Shown here: positions 29,818 through 37,009 of the stretch, in pieces
Layout: each line of letters opens with the position of its first letter
Numbering within the stretch: the stretch's first letter is position 1
DNA from: a virus
Strand: one strand, 5' to 3'
Virus record (IMG/VR): IMGVR_UViG_3300010397_000032
Location: 1 to 40,107 of that record
DNA: 40,107 nucleotides
The notes under the pieces: generated by a model
The model's input: only the letters and a program-made list of their open reading frames with translations
Databases searched by the model: none
Told to the model about the DNA's origin: nothing
Translations under genes and position numbers: made by a program

Positions 29818-30275
29818 CCGAACAAGAAATGCGCGACACGAAAGCTCCGACGCATGACACCGAGAGGCAGTTGATGGAATACATCACAGGGCTGGCGAGT
29901 CAGGACCATGATTACGGGACGTGCGTGTACGCCATGAGCCTGGCGGCTACTGCGACATTCAACTTCATGGCGCGTCGGCTCGGGGTTACTGGGTCCCAGG
30001 CCTCCTGCGCCGACTTGGATATTCTTAAACGGACTCGCAGGTATAAACAAGGATTTCGCATCCTCGATTATTCAAATCTTATGTATCCGCAGTATCTCAC
30101 CAATGAACATTTCCCGGGATTTAGAGAACTTTTAGCCGAAAAGCGAATTGAGCTTGCCACGCTCGCGAGAAAGATGCTTGCCGAGCAGACTGGACCCATT
30201 TCATCAGCTGTGAAGGAACATTGGGAGCATCTCGTAAGACAGGCCACCTCCGAGGAACTGAAGGACGATGCCTGA
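29814..30275 (+). CDS. Conserved phage protein, 153 residues, function unknown
   Basis: The stretch HDYGTCVYAMSLAATATFNF followed by GVTGSQASCADLDIL, and later MYPQYLTNE, belongs to a conserved family I know from many phage early regions; its function has not been established to my knowledge. It is predicted mostly helical. GAGGAGATAG precedes ATG 29814. It overlaps the next gene by 8 bases. Confidence 0.65.
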   Translation: MTEQEMRDTKAPTHDTERQLMEYITGLASQDHDYGTCVYAMSLAATATFNFMARRLGVTGSQASCADLDILKRTRRYKQGFRILDYSNLMYPQYLTNEHFPGFRELLAEKRIELATLARKMLAEQTGPISSAVKEHWEHLVRQATSEELKDDA

Positions 30276-30699
30276 CAAGCTCGTCTTCCCCGCCATCAAG
30301 CTCGACGGTGACCGACTGCTGTTCTCCGACCGCGACAAGCAACGTATCCGCGAGTGGTGCGCCAAGCTCCCCGCGCCTTACTTCGGGGTCACCTTCCAGC
30401 GTCCCCACCGACCACGGTCCACGGGGTACAAGAGCCAGTCGCACGCCATCAACGGCTGGATTGCTCAGATTTGCGCGGCGACGGGAGACGACTTTGACAG
30501 GCTCAAGGTGGAGTTGAAGCAAAAGTCCATCAGCAGGGGCTATCCCTTCGATACGGTCCACTACAAGACTGCGGACGGGGTTCTAGTCGAGATGGCGATA
30601 GCGTGGAGCGAAACGCGTCTGTCGGTGGAACAGGCGTCAATCCTAATTGACGTGGTGCATCAGGATGCTGCGGAGAAGGGCGTTGTTCTGGTGGAATGA
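30268..30699 (+). CDS. Possible NinB/Orf-like recombination protein
   Basis: The 143 residues match lambda NinB/Orf (146) in length and rough architecture: a VTFQRPHRPRS strand and basic stretch, KSQSHAINGWIAQICAATGD helix, then VELKQKSISRGYP and a C-terminal helix LSVEQASILIDVVHQDAAEK. Orf-type proteins help load annealing proteins in recombination, which fits the ERF neighbourhood. Similarity is by layout and is not firm. Confidence 0.4.
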   Translation: MPDKLVFPAIKLDGDRLLFSDRDKQRIREWCAKLPAPYFGVTFQRPHRPRSTGYKSQSHAINGWIAQICAATGDDFDRLKVELKQKSISRGYPFDTVHYKTADGVLVEMAIAWSETRLSVEQASILIDVVHQDAAEKGVVLVE

Positions 30700-30711
30700 A
30701 AGGAGGAAGAG

Positions 30712-31089
30712 ATGCGTGAGTTTAAGTTCCGAGCGTGGTGGGAAGGAAAACTTTATCCCAGGGTAGGTGTCGACCTTTCGAGCTGTGAGCTTTATAAGGC
30801 CGAATGGAATCCCAATTGGATGGCGAATCCTCCCTGGGAAGCTTCTATCGGTCTCGAATGCGATGGGCTTGTGGTGGAGCAATTCACCGGCCTAAATGAC
30901 AAGAACGGGCGAGGGATCTACGAGGGAGACATCTTCACGATGTATCAAAAGGGCCAGAAGGTCATGGATAGCCACATCGTGGAACTAGCTGATTTTCTCG
31001 GGGGTCACTATTGGATCGTGAATAAAGGCGGAAAGCCAGAATATGAAATCCTTGGCAATATGCATGAGAATCCGGAATTGATGAAGTGA
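30712..31089 (+). CDS. YopX family protein
   Basis: AAAGGAGG precedes ATG 30712. The 125 residues start REFKFRAWWEGKLYP and contain QFTGLNDKNGRGIYEGDIF and a final EILGNMHENPELM, the standard YopX pattern found in many phages. The fold is a small beta-barrel; its function is not established. The stop overlaps the GTG start of the HNH gene. Confidence 0.85.
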   Translation: MREFKFRAWWEGKLYPRVGVDLSSCELYKAEWNPNWMANPPWEASIGLECDGLVVEQFTGLNDKNGRGIYEGDIFTMYQKGQKVMDSHIVELADFLGGHYWIVNKGGKPEYEILGNMHENPELMK

Positions 31090-31340
31090 TCACCCCATGG
31101 GCCTACTACCACGCCGAACACCCCTATTGCGAAATCAGCTCCTGTGGCGTCGAGGGCTCTACGCATCATATCAGGAGCCGCGGCCGCAAAGGAGCCGCCA
31201 GCAACGACCACTCGCGCACCAACCTCATCACGCTCTGCCTTCAGCACCATACCGAGGCGCACTCCCTGGGGCGCGTGAAGTTCCCCGCGAAGTACGGGCT
31301 TGAGGTGCGGTGGAAAGCGGCGTTTGCGAGGGAATCATGA
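31086..31340 (+). CDS. HNH endonuclease-like protein
   Basis: GTG 31086 overlaps the YopX stop. The 84 residues have a Cys pair region (YCEISSCG) and an HNH core: THHIRSRGRKGAASNDHSR, then NLITLCLQHHTEAHS. The His-His and Asn/His positions for the beta-beta-alpha-metal nuclease are present. It is short but complete for stand-alone HNH nickases. Its coupling by ATGA to an adenine methyltransferase hints at a linked cut-and-protect function, or simply adjacency. Confidence 0.65.
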   Translation: MITPWAYYHAEHPYCEISSCGVEGSTHHIRSRGRKGAASNDHSRTNLITLCLQHHTEAHSLGRVKFPAKYGLEVRWKAAFARES

Positions 31341-32005
31341 TCGACATGCGCCTCGGCGACTGCATGGACCTGATGAGGGCCGCGCCTGATGGGCATTGGG
31401 ATTTGGCGATCGTGGACCCGCCGTATGGGATTGGCCGAGACGGCTCTGACCGCACGACATCAAAACACGGTGGTCGAAAAGCCCACGCATTTAAGGGATG
31501 GGACAAGTCAACGCCCGAGCAAGAGTATTTCGATGAGCTATTTAGGACTTCGAAGAATCAGATCATTTGGGGCGCGAACTATTTCACGCAATTTCTACCC
31601 CCTTCAATGGGTTGGATCTTTTGGGACAAGGGACAGAGGATTTGTAATTCCGATGGCGAACTAGCCTTTACCTCATTCGATCAAGCCCTCCGTGTTGCTG
31701 AGTTCAACCGCGTCGAGCTTCTACTCGACGGCACTATCCACCCCACACAGAAGCCCGTCGCCCTCTACAAGTGGCTCCTGACCCGCTATGCCAAACCTGG
31801 ATGGAAGATCCTCGACACCCACGGCGGCTCGGGATCGTCCTGCATCGCGGCCCATGACCTCGGATTTGATTTGATGTGGATTGAGAAAGACCCGGATTAC
31901 TACCAGGCGGCAGTGAAAAGATACAAGTCTCATGCCTCTCAAGGAGTCCTCTTCGAGCCTGAACCCGAAGCAAATCCAGAGCAGAAGGACTTGTTTGCGC
32001 GTTGA
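31337..32005 (+). CDS. DNA adenine N6-methyltransferase (orphan)
   Basis: ATG 31337 (ATGA) gives 222 residues. DPPY (27-30) is the catalytic motif, while HPTQKPVALYKWLL and the SAM-binding DTHGGSGSSCIAA lie in the C-terminal third; this order is that of beta-class N6/N4 methyltransferases (PF01555). The final 25 residues form an acidic tail ending in LFAR. No matching restriction gene is seen beyond the small HNH upstream. A role in evading host restriction or timing replication is likely. The -35 of the next promoter overlaps its stop. Confidence 0.85.
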   Translation: MIDMRLGDCMDLMRAAPDGHWDLAIVDPPYGIGRDGSDRTTSKHGGRKAHAFKGWDKSTPEQEYFDELFRTSKNQIIWGANYFTQFLPPSMGWIFWDKGQRICNSDGELAFTSFDQALRVAEFNRVELLLDGTIHPTQKPVALYKWLLTRYAKPGWKILDTHGGSGSSCIAAHDLGFDLMWIEKDPDYYQAAVKRYKSHASQGVLFEPEPEANPEQKDLFAR

Positions 32006-32030
32006 CGAATCCCGTGTCTGGGTGTAGAAT
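32002..32030 (+). promoter_or_regulatory. Promoter for an intergenic RNA
   Basis: TTGACG (32002-32007), a 17-base spacer and TAGAAT (32025-32030). The spacer end plus -10, GGGTGTAGAAT, resembles the promoter at 27325. The predicted start is near 32037, and a strong terminator ends about 135 bases later. Confidence 0.65.
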
Positions 32031-32036
32031 ATCCTT

Positions 32037-32172
32037 GTCTTTGGTTGGTGACCGTAGACACTTCTCTCGGCAGGAGAGATGGACTATGCTAATATCAAAG
32101 CGTCATTCAAGGGTTCCACCTGCCGTGGATAAAACGACTTCACCCGTCGTTGCCCTTGAATGACGCTTTTTC
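32037..32172 (+). ncRNA. Probable small RNA with three-way junction and terminator
   Basis: No gene fits these bases. From a good promoter the RNA would first form TCTCTC/GAGAGA (32063-32068 with 32074-32079). Then a perfect 17-bp stem follows (32097-32113 with 32153-32169), enclosing two hairpins: TCCAC-CTGCC-GTGGA (32115-32129) and AACGAC-TTCACCC-GTCGTT (32133-32151). The stem runs into TTTTTCTTTT. A perfect promoter-to-terminator unit with branched structure points to a discrete RNA, regulatory or inhibitory. The same stem may also insulate the replication genes from upstream transcription. Confidence 0.65.
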
Positions 32173-32176
32173 TTTT
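32153..32176 (+). terminator. Terminator formed by the small RNA's closing stem
   Basis: The 3' arm of the 17-bp stem (32153-32169) is followed by an uninterrupted T-run and a second T block. The stem is long and has a branched top, but its base is GC-rich enough (AAAGCGTC/GACGCTTT) for intrinsic termination. Confidence 0.7.
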
Positions 32177-32185
32177 GGAGCTACC

Positions 32186-32800
32186 ATGAAAGAGCGTCCT
32201 ATCCTATTCCGTGCCGAGATGGTACGAGCAATCCTCCAAGGTCGAAAGACGCAGACTCGGCGAATCGTCAAGCCCGAGATACCAGCATGGACAAAGCGGT
32301 TCGGGCGCGTGACAGGCGGGGGATGGATCGCCTATATGGACACGATGGGCCAGGGTATCGGGCACTGTCCCTATGCAGACTTTCCAGGGGATCGGTTGTG
32401 GGTACGGGAGGGATGGCGGGTCGGTAGTCAGGACCGAAACACGATTTGGTACCGCGACAATGCCTGCAAGGTTATCCCGGAATCGGCTGAAAAACTCGCC
32501 GGGAAGTCCCTTGGAGACAAATGGAAATCATCTATTCATATGTATCGCTGGACGAGTCGTATCGATCTCGAAGTCGTCTCTGTCCGTATCGAGCGATTGC
32601 AGGACATCAGCGAGAAAGACGCTATGGCGGAGGGATGTCATAGCGGACAGTTCGAATACAAGGGGTTCCCTAAGGATGGCGAGGGAACGGAAACTGCTGT
32701 CGAGTCGTACCAGATTCTATGGGAATCCATCAACGGTAAAGGCTCCTGGGCGCTTAACCCCTGGGTCTGGGTGATTGAGTTCAAGAGGATTCAAGGATGA
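32186..32800 (+). CDS. ASCH-type phage protein
   Basis: TTGGAG precedes ATG 32186. The 204 residues start KERPILFRAEMVRAILQGRK with TQTRRIV, then FPGDRLWVREGW, SIHMYRWTSRIDLEVVSVRI and RLQDISEKDAMAEG, ending in NPWVWVIEFKRI. This is a widespread phage family with a PUA/ASCH-like fold, predicted to bind RNA; the precise role is unknown. It follows the small RNA directly, and its stop overlaps the initiator start. Confidence 0.8.
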   Translation: MKERPILFRAEMVRAILQGRKTQTRRIVKPEIPAWTKRFGRVTGGGWIAYMDTMGQGIGHCPYADFPGDRLWVREGWRVGSQDRNTIWYRDNACKVIPESAEKLAGKSLGDKWKSSIHMYRWTSRIDLEVVSVRIERLQDISEKDAMAEGCHSGQFEYKGFPKDGEGTETAVESYQILWESINGKGSWALNPWVWVIEFKRIQG

Positions 32801-33564
32801 GCTTTTCACGTGACTTCAAGGGCGTTTGGTTCCCGAAAGAAATCTGGTTGAACAAAGGACTTTCACTAGTCGAAAAGGCCATCCTGATAGAGGTAGACAG
32901 CCTCGACATGGGGGGTGAGCACTGCTTTGCAAGCAATGAATACTTGGCGGAATTTGTCGGATGTTCATCGGATTCCGTGACTCGCGCCATCAAAAAACTG
33001 GTCTCGGAAGGCTTCTTGACAGTCGAGTACAAGCCGTCAAAAGAGGGCAAACAGAGGATCATTTCAAGCTGTCTAGCAGTCCGCAAAATGCGGAGAACCC
33101 CACCGCAAAATGCGGAGAACCCCAAACCGCAAAATGCGGTACATAGTATTACTCTTCCCTTAAGGGATTCTACTAATACAAAGAATACTCTCCCTGACGA
33201 TTACCCACCGGTAATCCTCGCTACCCTTCTGTTGACAGAACATCGAAAGTCAGACCCCAACTTCATATCTCCCGACAAGGAGAAACCCACAATCCAACGA
33301 TGGGCCAAGGACATAGAAAAGCTCATCCGTCTCGACACTAGGTTACCAGGAGATATTCGCGCCGTGATTGAGTGGTGTCAGGCTCCGGGGTGCTTCTGGG
33401 CTCCGAACATCCTTAGCGGAAAGAAACTCCGAGACAAGTTCCCAACGCTTTTACTTCAAAGCCAAATCGGCAAGACAAAGAACAAACCAACCCCGACAAA
33501 CGTAGACCCACTCGCCAACGACCCCGAATGGGCTGAGTTCAGGAGTCGCTTGAATGTCCGATAG
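32797..33564 (+). CDS. Replication initiator with winged-helix N-terminus (O-like)
   Basis: ATGA-coupled, 255 residues. The N-terminal about 100 residues form a winged-helix/HTH_36-type domain: WLNKGLSLVEKAILIEVDSL and NEYLAEFVGCSSDSVTRAIK with LVSEGFLTVEY. A low-complexity linker is encoded by three iterons, and the C-terminal part (about 130-250) would bind the helicase. It lies directly before the DnaB-like gene, as lambda O/P and P22 18/12 do. The gene carries its own origin, so the linker sequence is constrained by DNA function. Confidence 0.8.
   Translation: MSFSRDFKGVWFPKEIWLNKGLSLVEKAILIEVDSLDMGGEHCFASNEYLAEFVGCSSDSVTRAIKKLVSEGFLTVEYKPSKEGKQRIISSCLAVRKMRRTPPQNAENPKPQNAVHSITLPLRDSTNTKNTLPDDYPPVILATLLLTEHRKSDPNFISPDKEKPTIQRWAKDIEKLIRLDTRLPGDIRAVIEWCQAPGCFWAPNILSGKKLRDKFPTLLLQSQIGKTKNKPTPTNVDPLANDPEWAEFRSRLNVR
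33081..33139. repeat. Three origin iterons
   Basis: The palindromic 13-mer CCGCAAAATGCGG occurs exactly three times, at 33081-33093, 33103-33115 and 33127-33139, spaced 22 and 24 bases apart (about two helical turns). They lie inside the initiator gene. An AT-rich stretch with a TCCCTTAAGGGA palindrome (33156-33167) follows. Confidence 0.9.
33081..33216. other. Putative replication origin within the initiator gene
   Basis: The three iterons, the adjacent AT-rich region (about 33140-33190), the palindrome at 33156-33167 and an inverted repeat GATTACC/GGTAATC (33199-33205 with 33210-33216) together resemble the lambdoid ori layout, with initiator binding sites beside an unwinding element. The host DnaA box was not identified. 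Confidence 0.75.
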
Positions 33565-34780
33565 CCGCGAAGAATACGAACGGGCCTTCCTCGGCTGTGT
33601 GCTTCACGACAGCGACGTACTCGTGTCCAGCTATCTGACCGAGGCCATGTTCACTCATCACCGCCGGATCTTCAAAGTCTTCGTGGAACTCTCGGCCAAG
33701 ACTCGGGTGATCTACGACGACATTCCTATGATCCTCGCCGCGGGGATTGACGCCGTGACGATCGCGAAACTTGCCGACAGCGCCGCGGGAGCATCGAATT
33801 GGGAATACTACCAGGAAGGAATCTTCAAAGCGTGGGCAGAAACCGAGATCAAAGACGCCTACAAGCTGGCGCTCTCTCAAGGCTATCCCGACTGCCTAGA
33901 TATTGTGGAGAAAACCATGACCGCGGTTGCACTCCGGCAGACCAGCGCCAAGAGCCATCCTATCCGGGACCTACTTACACCCGCGGTGAACAGGATTATT
34001 GAACGCATGAAGCTCCGCGGCCAGATTCCGGGCGTCTCGTGGGGAATGGGCTCGATTGACGAGGCTACCCTCGGGGCGCAAGGCGGACAACTTGTCGTGG
34101 TCGGGGCGCGCCCGTCTCAGGGCAAGTCAGCTTTGATGGCTCAGCTGGCCAGGAAGATGGCAAGGGGTGGGACCATGGTGGGGATCGTCACGATCGAGTC
34201 ATCTGAGACGGAACTGGTCATCCGTATGCTGGGATCTGATGCGGGAATCGACGGGCGAAAACTTCAGACGGGGATGCTGGGACAGACTCACCTTGCCGAT
34301 TTGAAACTTGCCGCGGAACGACTGATTGGCGACAACATCATCATTCACGACCAGCCGAGCATCCGACTTGCCCAGCTTCAAGCCGTGGTACGCAAGATGG
34401 CCCGTGACGGCGCTAAGGTAGTGTTTCTAGACTATCTTCAGCTCATCCGGGTACCAGGGAAGGAAAAGCGGTCAGAAGAGGTTGGAGAGGCTTCCACGGC
34501 GCTCAAAGCACTTGCTAGGGAATTGAACATCTGCGTGGTGTCCATGGCTCAGTTAGGCCGGGACTCAGACGACCGCCGCCCGAACATGGGGGATTTTCAA
34601 CACTCCTCGCAAATCGAGCAGGACGCGGACCAGCTCTGGCTACTCTGGCATAAGCAGGACAACGACGGGAACTTCACAGACAGCCGGATCATCCTCGCCA
34701 AGGTACGCGACGGACAGGTGAGAGACGTCAAGGTGAGATTCGACCGGCCCACCCTGACATTCTACGAGATTGAGGAATGA
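33554..34780 (+). CDS. DnaB-like replicative helicase
   Basis: The 408 residues have a DnaB N-terminal domain (about 5-130), a linker and a RecA-like core with Walker A GARPSQGKS (184-192), the TIESSETELVIRMLG segment, Walker B VVFLDYLQLI (near 290), MAQLGRDSDDRRP and HSSQIEQDADQLWLLWHK, all typical. It unwinds DNA at the fork and should be loaded by the upstream initiator without a separate loader, as for P22 gp12. It overlaps the initiator gene by 11 bases. Confidence 0.92.
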   Translation: MSDSREEYERAFLGCVLHDSDVLVSSYLTEAMFTHHRRIFKVFVELSAKTRVIYDDIPMILAAGIDAVTIAKLADSAAGASNWEYYQEGIFKAWAETEIKDAYKLALSQGYPDCLDIVEKTMTAVALRQTSAKSHPIRDLLTPAVNRIIERMKLRGQIPGVSWGMGSIDEATLGAQGGQLVVVGARPSQGKSALMAQLARKMARGGTMVGIVTIESSETELVIRMLGSDAGIDGRKLQTGMLGQTHLADLKLAAERLIGDNIIIHDQPSIRLAQLQAVVRKMARDGAKVVFLDYLQLIRVPGKEKRSEEVGEASTALKALARELNICVVSMAQLGRDSDDRRPNMGDFQHSSQIEQDADQLWLLWHKQDNDGNFTDSRIILAKVRDGQVRDVKVRFDRPTLTFYEIEE

Positions 34781-34790
34781 AAACTTCCCC

Positions 34791-34819
34791 TTGCACAAAC
34801 CACGAATAGGAGTTAAACT
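34791..34819 (+). promoter_or_regulatory. Promoter for a possibly leaderless mRNA
   Basis: TTGCAC (34791-34796), a 17-base spacer and TAAACT (34814-34819). Seven bases further is the ATG of the next gene, the normal start distance, so the transcript would begin at or near the A of the start codon. The AGGAG at 34808-34812 lies inside the spacer. Confidence 0.6.
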
Positions 34820-34825
34820 TCCGAT

Positions 34826-35320
34826 ATGACATTACGCCTGCTAGCACTGGCCCGAGGACGAAGCTACTCCACGATTCACCGCATAGCCGTCTCCGCTGGA
34901 GTTAAGATGCGTGGAGAGCGCAACGAAGTAAACCTGACTCCTGCCGACATCCGAAAGATTGACGATGCGATGGAGCGGCTGAGGAAGTACGACCGCGACG
35001 ACGCCAAGGCTCCCGACCCGGAAGCGGTGTTTCAGGCGCACCGGGCTGAATGGTACGACCAATACACCGAAGCTGTTCACTTCGCGCTGGATGCTGACGA
35101 CTTCGTAACGCTATTAGCCCTCGGTGGCGCTCTAGAGGCCCTTAGAATCGATCGGGAGTGGCTTGACGCGAAAGTAGACGGCCAGAGGGTTGGAGCGGTT
35201 CTATTGGCTTGGTGCAAGGGTCTAGACGTGGACTGGAACCCGGACGGGACCTGGAGCGGGTTCGCGGGGTGGCTTGAGAAGAACGGGTTTGAAGCCCAAG
35301 AAAAGGAAGGGGGAGAATGA
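34826..35320 (+). CDS. Putative DNA-binding regulator, 164 residues
   Basis: The N-terminal 45 residues resemble a helix-turn-helix ([20 protein letters not shown], then [20 protein letters not shown]). The C-terminal part is helical and acidic, with [20 protein letters not shown], which may be an oligomerisation or partner-binding region. It has its own promoter between the replication genes and the accessory block, suggesting a switch gene for later or accessory functions. No cI, Cro or antirepressor family can be named. Confidence 0.55.
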   Translation: MTLRLLALARGRSYSTIHRIAVSAGVKMRGERNEVNLTPADIRKIDDAMERLRKYDRDDAKAPDPEAVFQAHRAEWYDQYTEAVHFALDADDFVTLLALGGALEALRIDREWLDAKVDGQRVGAVLLAWCKGLDVDWNPDGTWSGFAGWLEKNGFEAQEKEGGE

Positions 35321-36036
35321 TGAAGATGACTATCGAGGAGCTGGGTGAAATTATCGCCAAGCATAAGAAGTGGATCGACGGAGACAACGAGGGTTCCCGT
35401 GCCGACCTGTCCCGTGCCGACCTGTCCCGTGCCAACCTGTCCGGTGCCGACCTGTCCCGTGCCAACCTGTCCGGTGCCAACCTGTACGGTGCCGACCTGT
35501 CCGGTGCCGACCTGTACGGTGCCAACCTGTCCCGTGCCAACCTGTCCGGTGCCAACCTGTCCGGTGCCGACCTGTCCGGTGCCAACCTGTACGGTGCCAA
35601 CCTGTCCGGTGCCAACCTGTACGGTGCCGACCTGTCCGGTGCCAACCTGTACGGTGCCGACCTGTCCCGTGCCGACCTGTCCGGTGCCAACAATGCTTCT
35701 ACTGCCTTCGCTATGACTTCTATTACTCCCGAAGGCGATTTGATTGGTTGGAAGAAATGCCGGACTGATGATGGCGGATTCTGTACTGTGAAACTCAAAA
35801 TCCCCGCCGAAGCCAAGAGATCAAATGCATCGGGGAGAAAATGCCGCGCCGAGTGGGCGGAAGTCCTTGAGGTTGACGGTGCCAAGGTTGGCATTTCGGA
35901 TCACAACAGGGATTTCCGCTATGTACCCGGTGAAAAGGTTGTGCCCGACAAATGGGATGACAATCGCTGGAATGAATGTTCTTCAGGTATTCATTTCTTC
36001 ATCACTCGCGAGGAAGCTGAGGCATACAGTCTATGA
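35317..36036 (+). CDS. Pentapeptide-repeat protein with DUF5758-like C-terminus
   Basis: GGGGGAG precedes ATG 35317. After a 28-residue helical start, 19 consecutive A(D/N)L(S/Y)(R/G) pentapeptides and one degenerate unit form about five coils of a right-handed quadrilateral beta-helix. The C-terminal half has [25 protein letters not shown], then [20 protein letters not shown], the pattern of DUF5758 phage proteins. Some pentapeptide proteins mimic DNA and inhibit gyrase; whether this one does is unknown. The repeat is encoded by nearly identical 15-bp units, so copy number can vary. Confidence 0.8.
   Translation: MMKMTIEELGEIIAKHKKWIDGDNEGSRADLSRADLSRANLSGADLSRANLSGANLYGADLSGADLYGANLSRANLSGANLSGADLSGANLYGANLSGANLYGADLSGANLYGADLSRADLSGANNASTAFAMTSITPEGDLIGWKKCRTDDGGFCTVKLKIPAEAKRSNASGRKCRAEWAEVLEVDGAKVGISDHNRDFRYVPGEKVVPDKWDDNRWNECSSGIHFFITREEAEAYSL
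35401..35700. repeat. 15-bp tandem repeat array, 20 units
   Basis: Units follow GCC(G/A)ACCTGT(C/A)C(C/G)GT; 19 are near-identical and the 20th is degenerate. All three forward frames and one reverse frame stay open through it because of the simple sequence; only the pentapeptide frame is coding. Slippage should change the copy number by whole pentapeptides without a frameshift. Confidence 0.95.
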
Positions 36037-36218
36037 CCCCCTCTAACCGCATCTACAACCAGGCAACCGAGTACGGGCTCATGCTCATCTGCGGTACTTG
36101 TGCTGGCTCCGGTGAAGGCATGTACGACCGCTCTATCTGCACGGCCTGCGGTGGGCGGGGCGAGGTTCGATCGACCGAGGACGAATGTGAGGAAGTGGAT
36201 TTGGGAGGTGAGGGATGA
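36033..36218 (+). CDS. DnaJ-type zinc-finger mini-protein
   Basis: ATGA-coupled, 61 residues. Two CxxCxGxG-type knuckles are present, CGTCAGSGEG and CTACGGRGE, the DnaJ central-domain zinc pattern. The C-terminal tail is acidic. Such mini-proteins are common in phages, and their role is unknown. Confidence 0.65.
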   Translation: MTPSNRIYNQATEYGLMLICGTCAGSGEGMYDRSICTACGGRGEVRSTEDECEEVDLGGEG

Positions 36219-36508
36219 GTGTTCACACGTATATCAGAACCGGAAGCACGGGAAACATGATGGAAGGAAAAACCATTAAGCCCGATGGCTCTGGGGCCTA
36301 TGAAGGCGAGCGTTGCGGCTTCTTGGCTTTCAGTCGAGGCATAGAAGTTCCTATTGGTGCCAAGGTTGAAATCGAATCCGACGAATATGGAAGTTACATT
36401 TCTATCAAGGTCAATGGAGTCGAGAAGCACGATCCTGAGCGCGAAAGAAAATTGCAGGAAGACTTCATTGCCGATGCCAAGGTGAGACTTGGGGTTCGCC
36501 ATGGATGA
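36215..36508 (+). CDS. Hypothetical protein, 97 residues
   Basis: ATGA-coupled with GGGAGG upstream. The product is mostly beta (VPIGAKVEIESDEYGSYISI) with a charged helical C-terminus (ERERKLQEDFIADAKVRL). No family recognised. It overlaps the next gene by 8 bases. Confidence 0.5.
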   Translation: MSVHTYIRTGSTGNMMEGKTIKPDGSGAYEGERCGFLAFSRGIEVPIGAKVEIESDEYGSYISIKVNGVEKHDPERERKLQEDFIADAKVRLGVRHG

Positions 36509-36773
36509 GACAGCTTTCTGGTGGAAATGGTGGATCGCTGTCATCACTCTCATCGCTGGTCTCTTGACCTTCCGCCACTACGCCAAGCGTCACCATGAGC
36601 GGGAGATGGAGAGGTTGGCGGAGCGTGAACGATCCAAGCTCTTCTCGGGTGGTGGACCGTTGTCTCAGGAAATCGTCGACAAGGCTCCAGCCAAGTCATG
36701 GGAATCAAGATATTGGAAAGGTCCATATACCCCAAAAGGGCCTGATGCCGATCCGAAGCGGGAGGAGAAGTGA
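36501..36773 (+). CDS. Small single-pass membrane protein, 90 residues
   Basis: ATG 36501 gives a Trp-rich N-terminus (DETAFWWKWWIAVITLIAGL) that forms one membrane segment, followed by a basic, helical cytoplasmic part (YAKRHHEREMERLAERE) and a Pro/Lys tail. By the positive-inside rule the C-terminus is cytoplasmic. Function unknown; host-membrane interference is a guess. Confidence 0.5.
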   Translation: MDETAFWWKWWIAVITLIAGLLTFRHYAKRHHEREMERLAERERSKLFSGGGPLSQEIVDKAPAKSWESRYWKGPYTPKGPDADPKREEK

Positions 36774-36967
36774 TGCGCGTTTGCTTGATGCTTGAAATGA
36801 GTGAGACAGAACTTGACCAGTTGCGCGCCTATGTCCGATGGTGCGAAGAGAAGGGTGATTACTACGGCCCCAAGGATCAATTCTGGAAACGGCACCGATC
36901 TATCAGAAAAGCTCTGGGAATGCCAGAAGGTGATTTGGTTGGCGGCTCTGATGTCGTCGGATCATGA
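36773..36967 (+). CDS. Hypothetical protein, 64 residues
   Basis: ATG 36773 has GGAGGAG at 36761-36767. The product (MRVCLMLEMSETELDQLRAY) is helical at the start, with a VRWCEEKGDYYGPKDQFWK middle. No family recognised. A tiny 11-codon frame follows before the radical SAM gene and is not called. Confidence 0.5.
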   Translation: MRVCLMLEMSETELDQLRAYVRWCEEKGDYYGPKDQFWKRHRSIRKALGMPEGDLVGGSDVVGS

Positions 36968-37009
36968 CCCCTCTCACCTTCGCCATGGTAGCTCAGTAAG
37001 GAGGATGTG

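Noticed and set aside
32079-32132. 17-codon ORF inside the small RNA
   Set aside because: AGGAG is only two bases from the ATG and is paired in a hairpin, and the frame runs into the branched stem. No sign of selection for coding.
35401-35700. CRISPR-like regular repeat
   Set aside because: The units are directly adjacent 15-mers with no spacers and encode pentapeptides.
35142-35894. Reverse-strand ORF of 250 codons across the pentapeptide array, and two forward alternative frames
   Set aside because: They arise because a simple 15-bp repeat has no stops in several frames. Only the frame with A(D/N)LxX units and the conserved C-terminal domain is coding.
36964-36999. 11-codon ORF before the radical SAM gene
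   Set aside because: It is coupled as ATGA but far too short to support; it may only help couple translation to the next gene.
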